64,000 nucleotides of DNA, taken from Trichopria drosophilae (taxonomy: Eukaryota > Arthropoda > Insecta > Hymenoptera > Diapriidae). The position numbers and the translations under genes were made by a program. The stretch lies in contig CM059582.1 in NCBI GenBank assembly GCA_030407085.1, forward strand, positions 87,560,501-87,624,500, in the 5' to 3' direction. The notes under the pieces are model-generated. The model saw only the letters and a list, made by a program, of their open reading frames with translations. It did no database searches and had not been told where the DNA came from. Positions 1-13,978 of this stretch are shown in pieces (the stretch's first letter is position 1; each line of letters starts with the position of its first letter).

Positions 1-431
1 TCGCGAAGGAATCATTGTTTAAATAATCATTATTTATAACGATTTCTGATATCTTGTGCAGAAAATTCTTTATAAAAATACAATTTTGCATACTCTTTAA
101 AAATACTGTTTAAATAAGGAAAATATCGTTTTGAAACAGTTAGCGACGGAATCATTGTTTAAATAATTATTCTTTATAACCATTGCTGTAAAATGCGCAT
201 AATTTGTACAGGAAATTCTTTATAATGTTGAAATTTTGCTGACTCTTTAAAAATGCGGTTTGAAACAAGGAAAATATCGTTTTGAAACAATTAGCGACGG
301 AATCATTGTTTAAATAACCATTATTTATAACGATGACTGTTAAGTTGTGTAGGAAATTCTTTATAAAGATCAAATTTTGCATACTCTTTAAAAATACTGT
401 TCGAAATAAGAAAAATATCGTTTTGAAACAG

Positions 432-2120
432 TTAGCGACGGAATCATTGTTTGAAATCCGCGCAGGAAACGCTTTAAATAGTTCAAATTTTGCATAGACT
501 TTAAAAATGCTGTTTGAAACAAGGAAAATATCGTTTTTCAACCAATCGCGACGGAATCATTGTTTAAATAATCATTATTTATAACAATTTCTGATAACTT
601 GTGTAGAAAATTCTTTATAAAGATCAAATTTTGCATACACTTTAAAAATGCTGTTTGAAACAAGGAAAATATCGTTTTGGAACAATTAGCGATGGAATCA
701 TTGTTTAAATAATCATTATTTATAACTATTGCTGCAAAATGCGTATAATCCGCGCAGGAAATGCTTTAAATAGTTCAAATTTTGCATACACTTTAAAAAT
801 GCTGTTTGAAACAAGGAAAATATCGTTTTGCAACAAATCGCGAAGGAATCATTGTTTAAATAATCATTATTAATAACTATTGCTGTAAAATGCGTATAAT
901 CCGCGCAGGAAATGCTTTAAATAGTTCAAAGTTTGCATACACTTTAAAAATGCTGTTTGAAACAAGGAAAATATCGTTTTGAAACAATTAGCGATGGATC
1001 ATTGTTTAAATAATCATCATTTATAACTATTGCTGTAAAATGCGTATAATTTGTACAGGAAATTCTTAATAAAGTTGAAACTTTGCTGACTCTTAAAAAA
1101 TGCGGTTTGAAACAAGGAATATATCGTTTTGAAACAATTCGCGAATGAATCATTGTTTAAATAATCATTATTTATAACGATTTCTGGTAACTTGGGTAGA
1201 AAATTCTTTATAAAGATCAAATTTTGCATACTCTTTAAAAATACTGTTTGAAATAAGGAAAATATCGTTTTGAAACAACTAGCGACGGAATCATTGTTTA
1301 AATAATCATTCTTTATAACTATTGCTGTAAAATGCATATAATCCGTGCAGGAAATGTTTTAAAAAGTTCAAAGTTTGAATACACTATAAAAATACTGTTT
1401 GAAATAAAAAAAATATGGTTTTGAAACATTTAGCAATGGAATCATTGTTTAAATAATCATTATTTATAACTATTGCTGTAAATTGCGTATAATTTGTACA
1501 GAAAATTCTTTATAAAGTTGAAATTTTGCTGACTCTTTAAAAATGTGGTTTGAAAAAAGGAAAATATCGTTTTGAAATAATTAGCGACGGAATCATTGTT
1601 TAAATATTCATCATTTATAACTATTGCAGTAAAATGCGTGTAATTTGTACAGGAAATTCATTATAAAGTTGAAATTTTGCTGACTCTTTAAAAATGCGGT
1701 TTGAAACAAGGAAAATATCGTTTTGAAACAATTAGCGACGGAATCATTGTTTAAATAATCATTATTTATATCGATTTCTGGTAACTTGTGTAGACAATTC
1801 TTTATAAAGATAAAAATTTGCATACTCTTTAAAAATACTGTTTAAATAAGGAAAATATAGTTTTGAAACAGTTAGCGACGGAATCATTGTTTGAAATCCG
1901 CGCAGGAAACGCTTTAAATAGTTCAAATTTTGCATAGACTTTAAAAATGCTGTTTGAAACAAGGAAAATATCGTTTTTCAACCAATCGCGACGGAATCAT
2001 TGTTTAAATAATCATTATTTATAACAATTTCTGATAACTTGTGTAGAAAATTCTTTATAAAGATCAAATTTTGCATACACTTTAAAAATGCTGTTTGAAA
2101 CAAGGAAAATATCGTTTTGG
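432..2120. repeat. 1440-bp offset repeat marked by a truncated 114-bp monomer
   Basis: A monomer lacking about 37 bp of its middle (starting 432, with GTTTGAAATCCGCGCAGG) spans only about 114 bp before the next phase marker at 546. The same truncated monomer recurs at about 1872 with the same flanking monomers: 421-660 and 1861-2100 read nearly identically. A private deletion shared at an exact offset shows that a ten-monomer-scale block was copied, not that the deletion arose twice. Confidence 0.8.
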
Positions 2121-2199
2121 AACAATGAGCGACGGAATCATTGTTTAAATAATCATTATTTATAACTATTGCTGTAAAATGCGTATACCGCGAACGAAA

Positions 2200-3856
2200 T
2201 GCTTTAAATAGTTCAAATTTTGCATACACTTTAAAAATGCGGTTTGAAACAAGGAAAATATCGTTTTTCAACCAATCGCGACGGAATCATTGTTTAAATA
2301 ATCATTATTTATAACGATTTCTGGTAACTTGTGTAGAAAATTCTTTATAAAGATCAAATTTTGCATACACTTTAAAAATGCTGTTTGAAACAAGGAAAAT
2401 ATCGTTTTGCAACAAATCGCGAAGGAATCATGGTTTAAATAATCATTATTTATAACGATTTCTAGTAAGTTGTGTAGAAAATTCTTTATAAAGATCAAAT
2501 TTTGCATACACTTTAAAAATGCTGTTTGAAACAAGGAAAATATCGTTTTGCAACAAATCGCGAAGGAATCATTGTTTAAATAATCATTATTGCTAACGAT
2601 TTCTGGTAACTTGTGCAGAAAATTCGTTATGAAGATCAAATTTTGCATACTCTTTAAAAATGCTGTTCGAAATAAAAAAAATATCGTTTTGGAACAATGA
2701 GCCACGGAATCATTGTTTAAATAATCATTATTTATAACTATTGCTGTAAAATGCGTATAATCCGCGCAGGAAATGCTTTAAATAGATCAAATTTTGCATA
2801 CACTTTAAAAATGCTGTTTGAAACAAGGAACATATCGTTTTGCAACTAATCGCGAAGGAATCATTGTTTAAATAATCATTATTTATAACGATTTCTGGTA
2901 ACTTGTGTAGAAAATTCTTTATAAAGATCAAATTTTGCATACACTTAAAAAATGCGGTTTGAAACAAGGAATATATCGTTTTGAAACAATTAGCGATGGA
3001 TCATTGTTCCAATAATCATTATTTATAACTATCGCAGTAAAATGGGTATAATCCGTGCAGCAAATGCTTTAAATAGTTCAAATTTTGCATACACTTTAAA
3101 AATGCTGTTTGAAACAAGGAAAATATCGTTTTTCAACCAATCGCGACGGAATCATTGTTTAAATAATCATTATTTATAACGATTTCTGGTAACTTGTGTA
3201 GAAAATTCTTTATAAAGATCAAATTTTGCATACACTTTAAAAATGCTGTTTGAAACAAGGAAAATATCGTTTTGCAACAAATCGCGAAGGAATCATGGTT
3301 TAAATAATCATTATTTATAACGATTTCTAGTAAGTTGTGTAGAAAATTCTTTATAAAGATCAAATTTTGCATACACTTTAAAAATGCTGTTTGAAACAAG
3401 GAAAATATCGTTTTGCAACAAATCGCGAAGGAATCATTGTTTAAATAATCATTATTGCTAACGATTTCTGGTAACTTGTGCAGAAAATTCGTTATGAAGA
3501 TCAAATTTTGCATACTCTTTAAAAATGCTGTTCGAAATAAAAAAAATATCGTTTTGGAACAATGAGCCACGGAATCATTGTTTAAATAATCATTATTTAT
3601 AACTATTGCTGTAAAATGCGTATAATCCGCGCAGGAAATGCTTTAAATAGATCAAATTTTGCATACACTTTAAAAATGCTGTTTGAAACAAGGAACATAT
3701 CGTTTTGCAACTAATCGCGAAGGAATCATTGTTTAAATAATCATTATTTATAACGATTTCTGGTAACTTGTGTAGAAAATTCTTTATAAAGATCAAATTT
3801 TGCATACACTTAAAAAATGCGGTTTGAAACAAGGAATATATCGTTTTGAAACAATT
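2200..3856. repeat. 865-bp tandem higher-order repeat (two copies)
   Basis: Two adjacent copies of a roughly six-monomer unit, offset by 865 bp (for example the stretch at 2268-2967 recurs at 3133 onward). The copies share the same monomer variants in the same order, including a rare GGTTTAAATAATC start variant and the 'TTGCTAACG' variant. They diverge near 2985/3850, where the first continues into a 'GATGGATC' monomer and the second into a 'GCGAATGAATC' monomer. Confidence 0.85.
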
Positions 3857-6534
3857 CGCGAATGAATCATTGTTTAAATAATCATTATTTATAACGATTT
3901 CTGGTAACTTGGGTAGAAAATTCTTTATAAAGATCAAATTTTGCATACTCTTTAAAAATACTGTTTGAAATAAGGAAAATATCGTTTTGAAACAACTAGC
4001 GACGGAATCATTGTTTAAATAATCATTCTTTATAACTATTGCTGTAAAATGGATATAATCCGTGCAGGAAATGTTTTAAAAAGTTCAAAGTTTGAATACA
4101 CTATAAAAATACTGTTTGAAATAAAAAAAATATGGTTTTGAAACATTTAGCAATGGAATCATTGTTTAAATAATCATTATTTATAACTATTGCTGTAAAT
4201 TGCGTATAATTTGTACAGAAAATTCTTTATAAAGTTGAAATTTTGCTGACTCTTTAAAAATGTGGTTTGAAACAAGGAAAATATCGTTTTGAAATAATTA
4301 GCGACGGAATCATTGTTTAAATATTCATCATTTATAACTATTGCAGTAAAATGCGTGTAATTTGTACAGGAAATTCATTATAAAGTTGAAATTTTGCTGA
4401 CTCTTTAAAAATGCGGTTTGAAACAAGGAAAATATCGTTTTGAAACAATTAGCGACGGAATCATTGTTTATCATTATTTCTAACTATTGCTGTAAAATGC
4501 GTATAAATTGTACCGGAAATTCTTTATAAAGTTGAAATTTTGCATACTCCTTAAAAATACTGTTCGAAATAAGGAAGATATCGTTTTGGAACAATTAGCG
4601 GCGGAATCATTGTTTAAATAATCATTATTTATAACTATTGCTGTAAAATGCGTATAATCCGCGCAGGAAATGCTTTAAATAGTTCCAATTTTGCATACAC
4701 TTTAAAAATGCTGTTTGAAACAAGGAAAATATCGTTTTGAAACAATTAGCGATGGATCATTGTTTCAATAATCATTATTTATGACTATTGCAGTAAAATG
4801 GGTATAATCTGTGCAGGAAATGCTATAAAAAGTTGAAATTTGGCTGGCTCTTTAAAAATGCTGTTTGAAATAAGGAAAATAATGTTTTGAAACAATTTGC
4901 AACGGAATCATTGTTTAAATAATCATTATTTATAACGATTTCTGGTAAGGTGTGTAGGAAATTCTTTATACAGATCAAATTTTGCATACTCTTTAAAAAT
5001 ATTGTTTGAAATAAGGAAAATATCGTTTTGGAACAATTAGCGACGGAATCATTGTTTAAATAATCATTATTTATAACTATTGCTGCAAAATGCGTATAAT
5101 CCGCGCAGGAAATGCTTTAAATAGTTCAAATTTTGCATACACTTTAAAAATGCTGTTTGAAACAAGGAAAATATCGTTTTGCAACAAATCGCGAAGGAAT
5201 CATTGTTTAAATAATCATTATTAATAACTATTGCTGTAAAATGCGTATAATCCGCGCAGGAAATGCTTTAAATAGTTCAAAGTTTGCATACACTTTAAAA
5301 ATGCTGTTTGAAACAAGGAAAATATCGTTTTGAAACAACTAGCGACGGAATCATTGTTTAAATAATCATTCTTTATAACTATTGCTGTAAAATGGATATA
5401 ATCCGTGCAGGAAATGTTTTAAAAAGTTCAAAGTTTGAATACACTATAAAAATACTGTTTGAAATAAAAAAAATATGGTTTTGAAACATTTAGCAATGGA
5501 ATCATTGTTTAAATAATCATTATTTATAACTATTGCTGTAAATTGCGTATAATTTGTACAGAAAATTCTTTATAAAGTTGAAATTTTGCTGACTCTATAA
5601 AAATGTGGTTTGAAACAAGGAAAATATCGTTTTGAAATAATTAGCGACGGAATCATTGTTTAAATATTCATCATTTATAACTATTGCAGTAAAATGCGTG
5701 TAATTTGTACGGGAAATTCATTATAAAGTTGAAATTTTGCTGACTCCTTAAAAATGCGGTTTGAAACAAGGAAAATATCGTTTTGAAACAATTAGCGACG
5801 GAATCATTGTTTAAATAATCATTATTTATAACGATTTCTGGTAACTTGTGTAGAAAATTCTTTATAAAAATACAATTTTGCATACTCTTTAAAAATACTG
5901 TTTAAATAAGGAAAATATCGTTTTGAAACAGTTAGCGACGGAATCATTGTTCCAATAATCATTATTTATAACTATCGCAGTAAAATGGGTATAATCAGTG
6001 CAGGAAATGCTATAAAAAGTTGAAATTTGGCTGGCTCTTTAGAAATGCTGTTTGAAATAAGGAAAATGATGTTTTGAAACAATTTGCCACGGAATCATTG
6101 TTTAAATAATCATTATTTATAACGATTTCTGGTAAGTTGTGTAGGAAATTCTTTATAAAGATCAAATTTTGCATACTCTTTAAAAATATTGTTTGAAATA
6201 AGGAAAATATCGTTTTGAAACAATTAGCGACGGAATCATTATTTAACTAATCATTATTTCTAACTATTGCTGTAAAATGCGTATAAATTGTACAGGAAAT
6301 TCTTTATAAAGTTGAAATTTTGCATACTTCTTAAAATACTGTTTGAAACAAGGAAAGTATCGTTTTGAAACAATTAGCGATGGATCATTGTTTCAATAAT
6401 CATTATTTATGACTATTGCAGTAAAATGGGTATAATCTGTGCAGGAAATGCTATAAAAAGGTGAAATTTGGCTGGCTCTTTAAAAATGCTGTTTGAAGTA
6501 AGGAAAATAATGTTTTGAAACAATTTGCAACGGA

Positions 6535-8310
6535 ATCATTGTTTAAATAATCATTATTTATAACGATTTCTGATATCTTGTGCAGAAAATTCTTTATAAA
6601 GATCAAATTTTGCATACTCTTTAAAAATACTGTTCGAAATAAGAAAAATATGGTTTTGAAACAATTAGCGACGGAATCATTCTTTAAATAATCATCATTT
6701 ATAACTATTGCAGTAAAATGCGTATAATTTGTACAGGAAATTCTTTATAAAGTTGAAATTTTGCTGACACTTTAAAAATGCGGTTTGAAACAAGGAAAAT
6801 ATCGTTTTGAAACAATTCGCGAAGGAATCATTGTTTAAATAATCATTATTTATAACGATTTCTGGTAACTTGGGTCAAAAATTCTTTATAAAGATCAAAT
6901 TTTGCATACCCTTTAAAAATACTGTTCGAAATAAGAAAAATATCGTTTTGGAACAATGAGCGACGGAATCATTGTTTAAATAATCATTATTTATAACGAT
7001 TTCTGATATCTTGTGCAGAAAATTCTTTATGAAGATCAAATTTTGCATACTCTTTAAGAATACTGTTCGAAATAAGAAAAATATCGTTTTGGAACAATGC
7101 GCCACGGAATCATTGTTTAAATAATCATTATTTATAACTATTGCTGTAAAATGCGTATAAACCGCTCAGGAAATGCTTAAAATAGTTCAAATTTTGCATA
7201 CACTTTAAAAATGCTGTTTGAAACAAAGAAAATATCGTTTTGCAACAAATCGCGAAGGAATCATTGTTTAAATAATCATTATTTATAACGATTTCTGGTA
7301 ACTTGTATAGAAAATTCTTTATAAACATCAAATTTTGCATACACTTTAAAAATGCTGTTTAAAACAAGGAAAATATCGTTTTTCAACCAATCGCGACGGA
7401 ATCATTGTTTAAATAATCATTATTTATAACGATTTCTGATAACTTTTGCAGGAAATTCTTTCTATATTCTTTTAATTTTTTAATACACTTCAAAAATACT
7501 GTTTGAAATAAGGAAAATATCGTTTTGAAACAATTAGCGACGGAATCATTGTTTAAATAATCATTATTTATAACTATTGCTGTAAAATGCGTATACCGCG
7601 CAGGAAATTCTTTATAAAGATCAAATTTTGCATACACATTAAAAATGCTGTTTGAAACAAGGAAAATATCGTTTTGCAACAAATCGCGAAGGAATCATTG
7701 TTTAAATAATCATTATTTATAACGATTTCTGATATCTTGTGCAGAAAATTCTTTATAAAGATCAAATTTTGCATACTCTTTAAAAATACTGTTCGAAATA
7801 AGAAAATATGGTTTTGAAACAATTAGCGACGGAATCATTCTTTAAATAATCATCATTTATAACTATTGCAGTAAAATGCGTATAATTTGTACAGGAAATT
7901 CTTTATAATGTTGAAATTTTGCTGACACTTTAAAAATGCGGTTTGAAACAAGGAAAATATCGTTTTGAAACAATTCGCGAAGGAATCATTGTTTAAATAA
8001 TCATTATTTATAACGATTTCTGGTAACTTGGGTCAAAAATTCTTTATAAAGATCAAATTTTGCATACCCTTTAAAAATACTGTTCGAAATAAGAAAAATA
8101 TCGTTTTGGAACAATGAGCGACGGAATCATTGTTTAAATAATCATTATTTATAACGATTTCTGATATCTTGTGCAGAAAATTCTTTATGAAGACGAAATT
8201 TTGCATACTCTTTAAGAATACTGTTCGAAATAAGAAAAATATCGTTTTGGAACAATGCGCCACGGAATCATTGTTTAAATAATCATTATTTATAACTATT
8301 GCTGTAAAAT
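6535..8310. repeat. 1159-bp eight-monomer higher-order repeat, first cluster (about 1.5 copies)
   Basis: Segments around 6875-7105 recur at 8033-8263 (offset 1158). The unit comprises eight monomers: by phase markers in the best-preserved copy (29694-30853) they start near 29694, 29845, 29984, 30137, 30285, 30418, 30570 and 30710. It contains the distinctive GGGTCAAAAATTC variant and the 'GCGCCACGG' monomer. Confidence 0.8.
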
Positions 8311-10490
8311 GCGTATAAATTGTACAGGAAATTCTTTATAAAGTTGAAATTTTGCATACTCCTTAAAAATACTGTTCGAAATAAGGAAGATATCGTTTTG
8401 GAACAATTAGCGGCGGAATCATTGTTTAAATAATCATTATTTATAACTATTGCTGTAAAATGCGTATAATCCGCGCAGGAAATGCTTTAAATAGTTCAAA
8501 TTTTGCATACACTTTAAAAATGCTGTTTGAAACAAGGAAAATATCGTTTTGAAACAATTAGCGATGGATCATTGTTTCAATAATCATTATTTATGACTAT
8601 TGCAGTAAAATGGGTATAATCTGTGCAGGAAATGCTATAAAAAGTTGAAATTTGGCTGGCTCTTTAAAAATGCTGTTTGAAATAAGGAAAATAATGTTTT
8701 GAAACAATTTGCAACGGAATCATTGTTTAAATAATCATTATTTATAACGATTTCTGGTAAGTTGTGTAGGAAATTTTTTATAAAGATCAAATTTTGCATA
8801 CTCTTTAAAAATATTGTTTGAAATAAGGAAAATATCGTTTTGAAACAATTAGCGACGGAATCATTGTTTAACTAATCATTATTTATAACTATTGCTGTAA
8901 AATGCGTATAACTTGTACAGGAAATTCTTTATAAAGTTGAAATTTTGCATACTCCTTAAAAATACTGTTCGAAATAAGGAAGACATCGTTGTGGAACAAT
9001 TAGCGACGGAATCATTGTTTAAATAATCATTATTTATAACTATTGCTGTAAAATGCGTATACCGCGCAGGAAATGCTTTAAATAGTTCAAATTTTGCATA
9101 CTCTTTAAAAATACTGTTTGAAATAAGGAAAATATCGTTTTGAAACTATTAGCGACGGAATCATTGTTTAAATAATTATTCTTTATAACTATTGCTGTAA
9201 AATGAGTATAATCCATGCAGGAAATGCTTTAAAAATTTCAATGTTTGCATACACTTTAAAAATACTGTTTGAAATAAAAAAAATATGGTTTTGAAACATT
9301 TAGCAATGGAATCATTGTTTAAATAATCATTATTTATAACTACTGCTGTAAAATGCGTATAATTTGTACAGGAAATTCTTTATAATGTTGAAATTTTGCT
9401 GACTCGTTAAGAATGCTGTTTGAAACAAGGAAAATATCGTTTTGAAACAATTCGCGACGGAATCATTGTTTAAATAACCATTATTTATAACGATGACTGT
9501 TAAGTTGTGTAGGAAATTCTTTATAAAGATCAAATTTTGCATACTCTTTAAAAATACTGTTCGAAATAAGAAAAATATGGTTTTGAAACATTTAGCGACG
9601 GAATCATTGTTTAAATAATCATCATTTATAACTATTGCTGTAAAATGCCTATAATTTGTACTGGAAATTCTTTATAAAGTTGAAATTTTTGTGACTCTTT
9701 AAAAATGCGGTTTGAAACAAGGAAAATATCGTTTTGAAACAATTAGCGACGGAATCATTGTTTAAATAATCATTATTTATAACTATTGCTGTAAAATGCG
9801 TATAATCTGCGCAGGAAATGCTTTAAATAGTTCAAATTTTCATACACTTTAAAAATGCTGTTTGAAACAAGGAAAATATCGTTTTGCAACAAATCGCGAA
9901 GGAATCATGGTTTAAATAATCATTATTTATAACGGTTTCTAGTAACTTGTGTAGAAAATTCTTTATAAAGATCAAATTTTGCATACACTTTAAAAATACT
10001 GTTTGAAACAAGAAAAATATCGTTTTGCAACAAATCGCGAAGGAATCATTGTTTAAATAATCATTATCTATAACGATTTCTGATATTTTGTGCAGAAAAT
10101 TCTTTATGAAGATCAAATTTTGCATACTCTTTAAAAATACTGTTCGAAATAAGAAAAATATCGTTTTGGAACAATGAGCCACGGAATCATTGTTTAAATA
10201 ATCATTATTTATAACTATTGCTGTGAAATGCGTATAATCCGCGCAGGAAATGCTTTAAATAGTTCAAATTTTACATACACTTTAAAAATGCTGTTTGAAA
10301 CAAGGAAAATATCGTTTTGAAACAATTAGCGATGGATCATTGTTCCAATAATCATTATTTATAACTATCGCAGTAAAATGGGTATAATCCGTGCAGGAAA
10401 TGCTATAAAAAGTTGAAATTTGGCTGGCTCTTTAGAAATGCTGTTTGAAATAAGGAAAATGATGTTTTGAAAGAATTTGCCACGGAATCA
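7500..10490. repeat. 3.0-kb block, copy 1 of 3
   Basis: The run of about 20 monomers from 7.5 to 10.5 kb is repeated at +10726 bp (7574 to 18300, 8033 to 18759, 9330 to 20056, 9832 to 20558) and at +16597 bp (7574 to 24171, 8033 to 24631, 9832 to 26429). Rare variants such as GAAGACATCGTTGTGG and TATCTATAACG are shared by all three copies. Confidence 0.85.
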
Positions 10491-10509
10491 TTGTTTAAAT
10501 AATCATTAT

Positions 10510-13440
10510 TTATAACGATTTCTGGTAAGTTGTGTAGGAAATTCTTTATAAAGATCAAATTTTGCATACTCTTTAAAAATATTGTTTGAAACAAGGAAAA
10601 TATCGTTTTGAAACAATTCGCGACGGAATCATTGTTTAAATAATCATTATTTATAACGATTTCTGATAACTTGTGAATGAAATTCTTTCTATATTCTTTC
10701 AATTTTTTAATGCACTTCAAAAATACTGTTTGAAATAAGGAAAATATCGTTTTGGAACAATGAGCGACGGAATCATTGTTTAAATAATCATCATTTATAA
10801 CTATTGCAGTAAAATGCGTGTAATCCGCGCAGCAAATGCTTTAAATAGTTCAAATTTTGCATACACTTTAAAAATGCTGTTTGAAACAAGGAAAATATCG
10901 TTTTTCAACCAATCGCGATGGAATCATTGTTTAAATAATCATTATTTATAACGATTTCTGGTAACTTGTGTAGAAAATTCTTTATAAAGATCAAATTTTC
11001 CATACACTTTAAAAATGCTGTTTGAAACAAAGAAAATATCGTTTTGCAACAAATCGCGAAGGAATCATTGTTTAAATAATTATTATTTATAACGATTTCT
11101 GATAACTTGTGAAGGAAATTCTTTCTATATTCTTTCAATGTTTTAATACACTTCAAAAATACTGTTTGAAATAAGGAAAATATCGTTTTGGAACAATGAG
11201 CGACGGAATCATTGTTTAAATAATTATTCTTTATAACTATTGCTGTAAAATGGATATAATCCGTGCAGGAAATGTTTTAAAAAGTTCAAAGTTTGAATAC
11301 ACTATAAAAATACTGTTTGAAATAAAAAAAATATGGTTTTGAAACATTTAGCAATGGAATCATTGTTTAAATAAACATTATTTATAACTACTGCTGTAAA
11401 ATGCGTATATTTTGTACAGGAAATTCTTTATAATGTTGAAATTTTGCTGACTCGTTAAAAATGCTGTTTGAAACAAGGAAAATATCGTTTTGAAACAATT
11501 AGCGATGGATCATTGTTCCAATAATCATTATTTATAACTATCGCAGTAAAATGGGTATAATCCGTGCAGGAAATTCTTTATAAAGTTGAAATTTGGCTGG
11601 CTCTTTAGAAATGCTGTTTGAAATAAGGAAAATGATGTTTTGAAACAATTTGCCACGGAATCATTGTTTAAATAATCATTATTTATAACGATTTCTGGTA
11701 AGTTGTGTAGGAAATTCTTTATAAAGATCAAATTTTGCATACTCTTTAAAAATATTGTTTGAAATAAGGAAAATATCGTTTTGAAACAATTAGCGCCGGA
11801 ATCATTATTTAACTAATCATTATTTCTAACTATTGCTGTAAAATGCGTATAAATTGTACAGGAAATTCTTTATAAAGTTAAAATTTTGCATACTCCTTAA
11901 AAATAATGTTCGAAATAAGGAAGATATCGTTTTGGAACAATTTGCCTCGGAATCATTGTTTAAATAATCATTATTTATAACGATTTCTGGTAAGTTGTGT
12001 AGGAAATTCTTTATAAAGATCAAATTTTGCATACTCTTTAAAAATATTGTTTGAAACAAGGAAAATATCGTTTTGAAACAATTCGCGACGGAATCATTGT
12101 TTAAATAATCATTATTTATAACGATTTCTGATAACTTGTGAATGAAATTCTTTCTATATTCTTTCAATTTTTTAATACACTTCAAAAATACTGTTTGAAA
12201 TAAGGAAAATATCGTTTTGGAACAATGAGCGACGGAATCATTGTTTAAATAATCATCATTTATAACTATTGCAGTAAAATGCGTGTAATCCGCGCAGCAA
12301 ATGCTTTAAATAGTTCAAATTTTGCATACACTTTAAAAATGCTGTTTGAAACAAGGAAAATATCGTTTTTCAACCAATCGCGATGGAATCATTGTTTAAA
12401 TAATCATTATTTATAACGATTTCTGGTAACTTGTGTAGAAAATTCTTTATAAAGATCAAATTTTCCATACACTTTAAAAATGCTGTTTGAAACAAAGAAA
12501 ATATCGTTTTGCAACAAATCGCGAAAGAATCATTGTTTAAATAATTATTATTTATAACGATTTCTGATAACTTGTGAAGGAAATTCTTTCTATATTCTTT
12601 CAATGTTTTAATACACTTCAAAAATACTGTTTGAAATAAGGAAAATATCGTTTTGGAACAATGAGCGACGGAATCATTGTTTAAATAATTATTCTTTATA
12701 ACTATTGCTGTAAAATGGATATAATCCGTGCAGGAAATGTTTTAAAAAGTTCAAAGTTTGAATACACTATAAAAATACTGTTTGAAATAAAAAAAATATG
12801 GTTTTGAAACATTTAGCAATGGAATAATTGTTTAAATAAACATTATTTATAACTACTGCTGTAAAATGCGTATATTTTGTACAGGAAATTCTTTATAATG
12901 TTGAAATTTTGCTGACTCGTTAAAAATGCTGTTTGAAACAAGGAAAATATCGTTTTGAAACAATTAGCGATGGATCATTGTTCCAATAATCATTATTTAT
13001 AACTATCGCAGTAAAATGGGTATAATCCGTGCAGGAAATGCTATAAAAAGTTGAAATTTGGCTGGCTCTTTAGAAATGCTGTTTGAAATAAGGAAAATGA
13101 TGTTTTGAAACAATTTGCCACGGAATCATTGTTTAAATAATCATTATTTATAACGATTTCTGGTAAGTTGTGTAAGAAATTCTTTATAAAGATCAAATTT
13201 TGCATACTCTTTAAAAATATTGTTTGAAATAAGGAAAATATCGTTTTGAAACAATTAGCGCCGGAATCATTATTTAACTAATCATTATTTCTAACTATTG
13301 CTGTAAAATGCGTATAAATTGTACAGGAAATTCTTTATAAAGTTAAAATTTTGCATACTCCTTAAAAATACTGTTCGAAATAAGGAAAATATCGTTTTGA
13401 AACAATTAGCGACGGAATCATTGTTTAAATAATCATTATT
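10510..13440. repeat. 1465-bp tandem higher-order repeat (two copies)
   Basis: Ten monomers per unit. 10403-11156 corresponds to 11826-12621 at a constant offset of 1465, including the TCTATATTCTTTCAATG variant monomer and the 'GCAATGG' monomer. The pair is itself included in a larger duplication (11.4-14.0 kb copied to 16.3-18.8 kb). Confidence 0.78.
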
Positions 13441-13978
13441 TATAACTATTGCTGTAAAATGCGTATACCGCGCAGGAAATTCTTTATAAAGATCAAATTT
13501 TGCATACACTTTAAAAATGCTGTTTGAAACAAGGAAAATATCGTTTTGCAACAAATCGCGAAGGAATCATTGTTTAAATAATCATTATTTATAACGATTT
13601 CTGATATCTTGTGCAGAAAATTCTTTATAAAGATCAAATTTTGCATACTCTTTAAAAATACTGTTCGAAATAAGAAAATATGGTTTTGAAACAATTAGCG
13701 ACGGAATCATTCTTTAAATAATCATCATTTATAACTATTGCAGTAAAATGCGTATAATTTGTACAGGAAATTCTTTATAATGTTGAAATTTTGCTGACAC
13801 TTTAAAAATGCGGTTTGAAACAAGGAAAATATCGTTTTGAAACAATTCGCGAAGGAATCATTGTTTAAATAATCATTATTTATAACGATTTCTGGTAACT
13901 TGGGTCAAAAATTCTTTATAAAGATCAAATTTTGCATACCCTTTAAAAATACTGTTCGAAATAAGAAAAATATCGTTT
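11420..13978. repeat. 2.56-kb block, copy 1 (copy 2 at 16274-18832)
   Basis: Every monomer variant from about 11420 to 13978 reappears in the same order 4854 bp downstream (for example 11528 to 16382, 12370 to 17224, 13291 to 18145, 13446 to 18300). At the right edge copy 1 continues with TTTTGCAACAAATCGCG and copy 2 with TTTTGGAACAATGAGCG, so the boundary lies in the last shared monomer. Confidence 0.85.
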
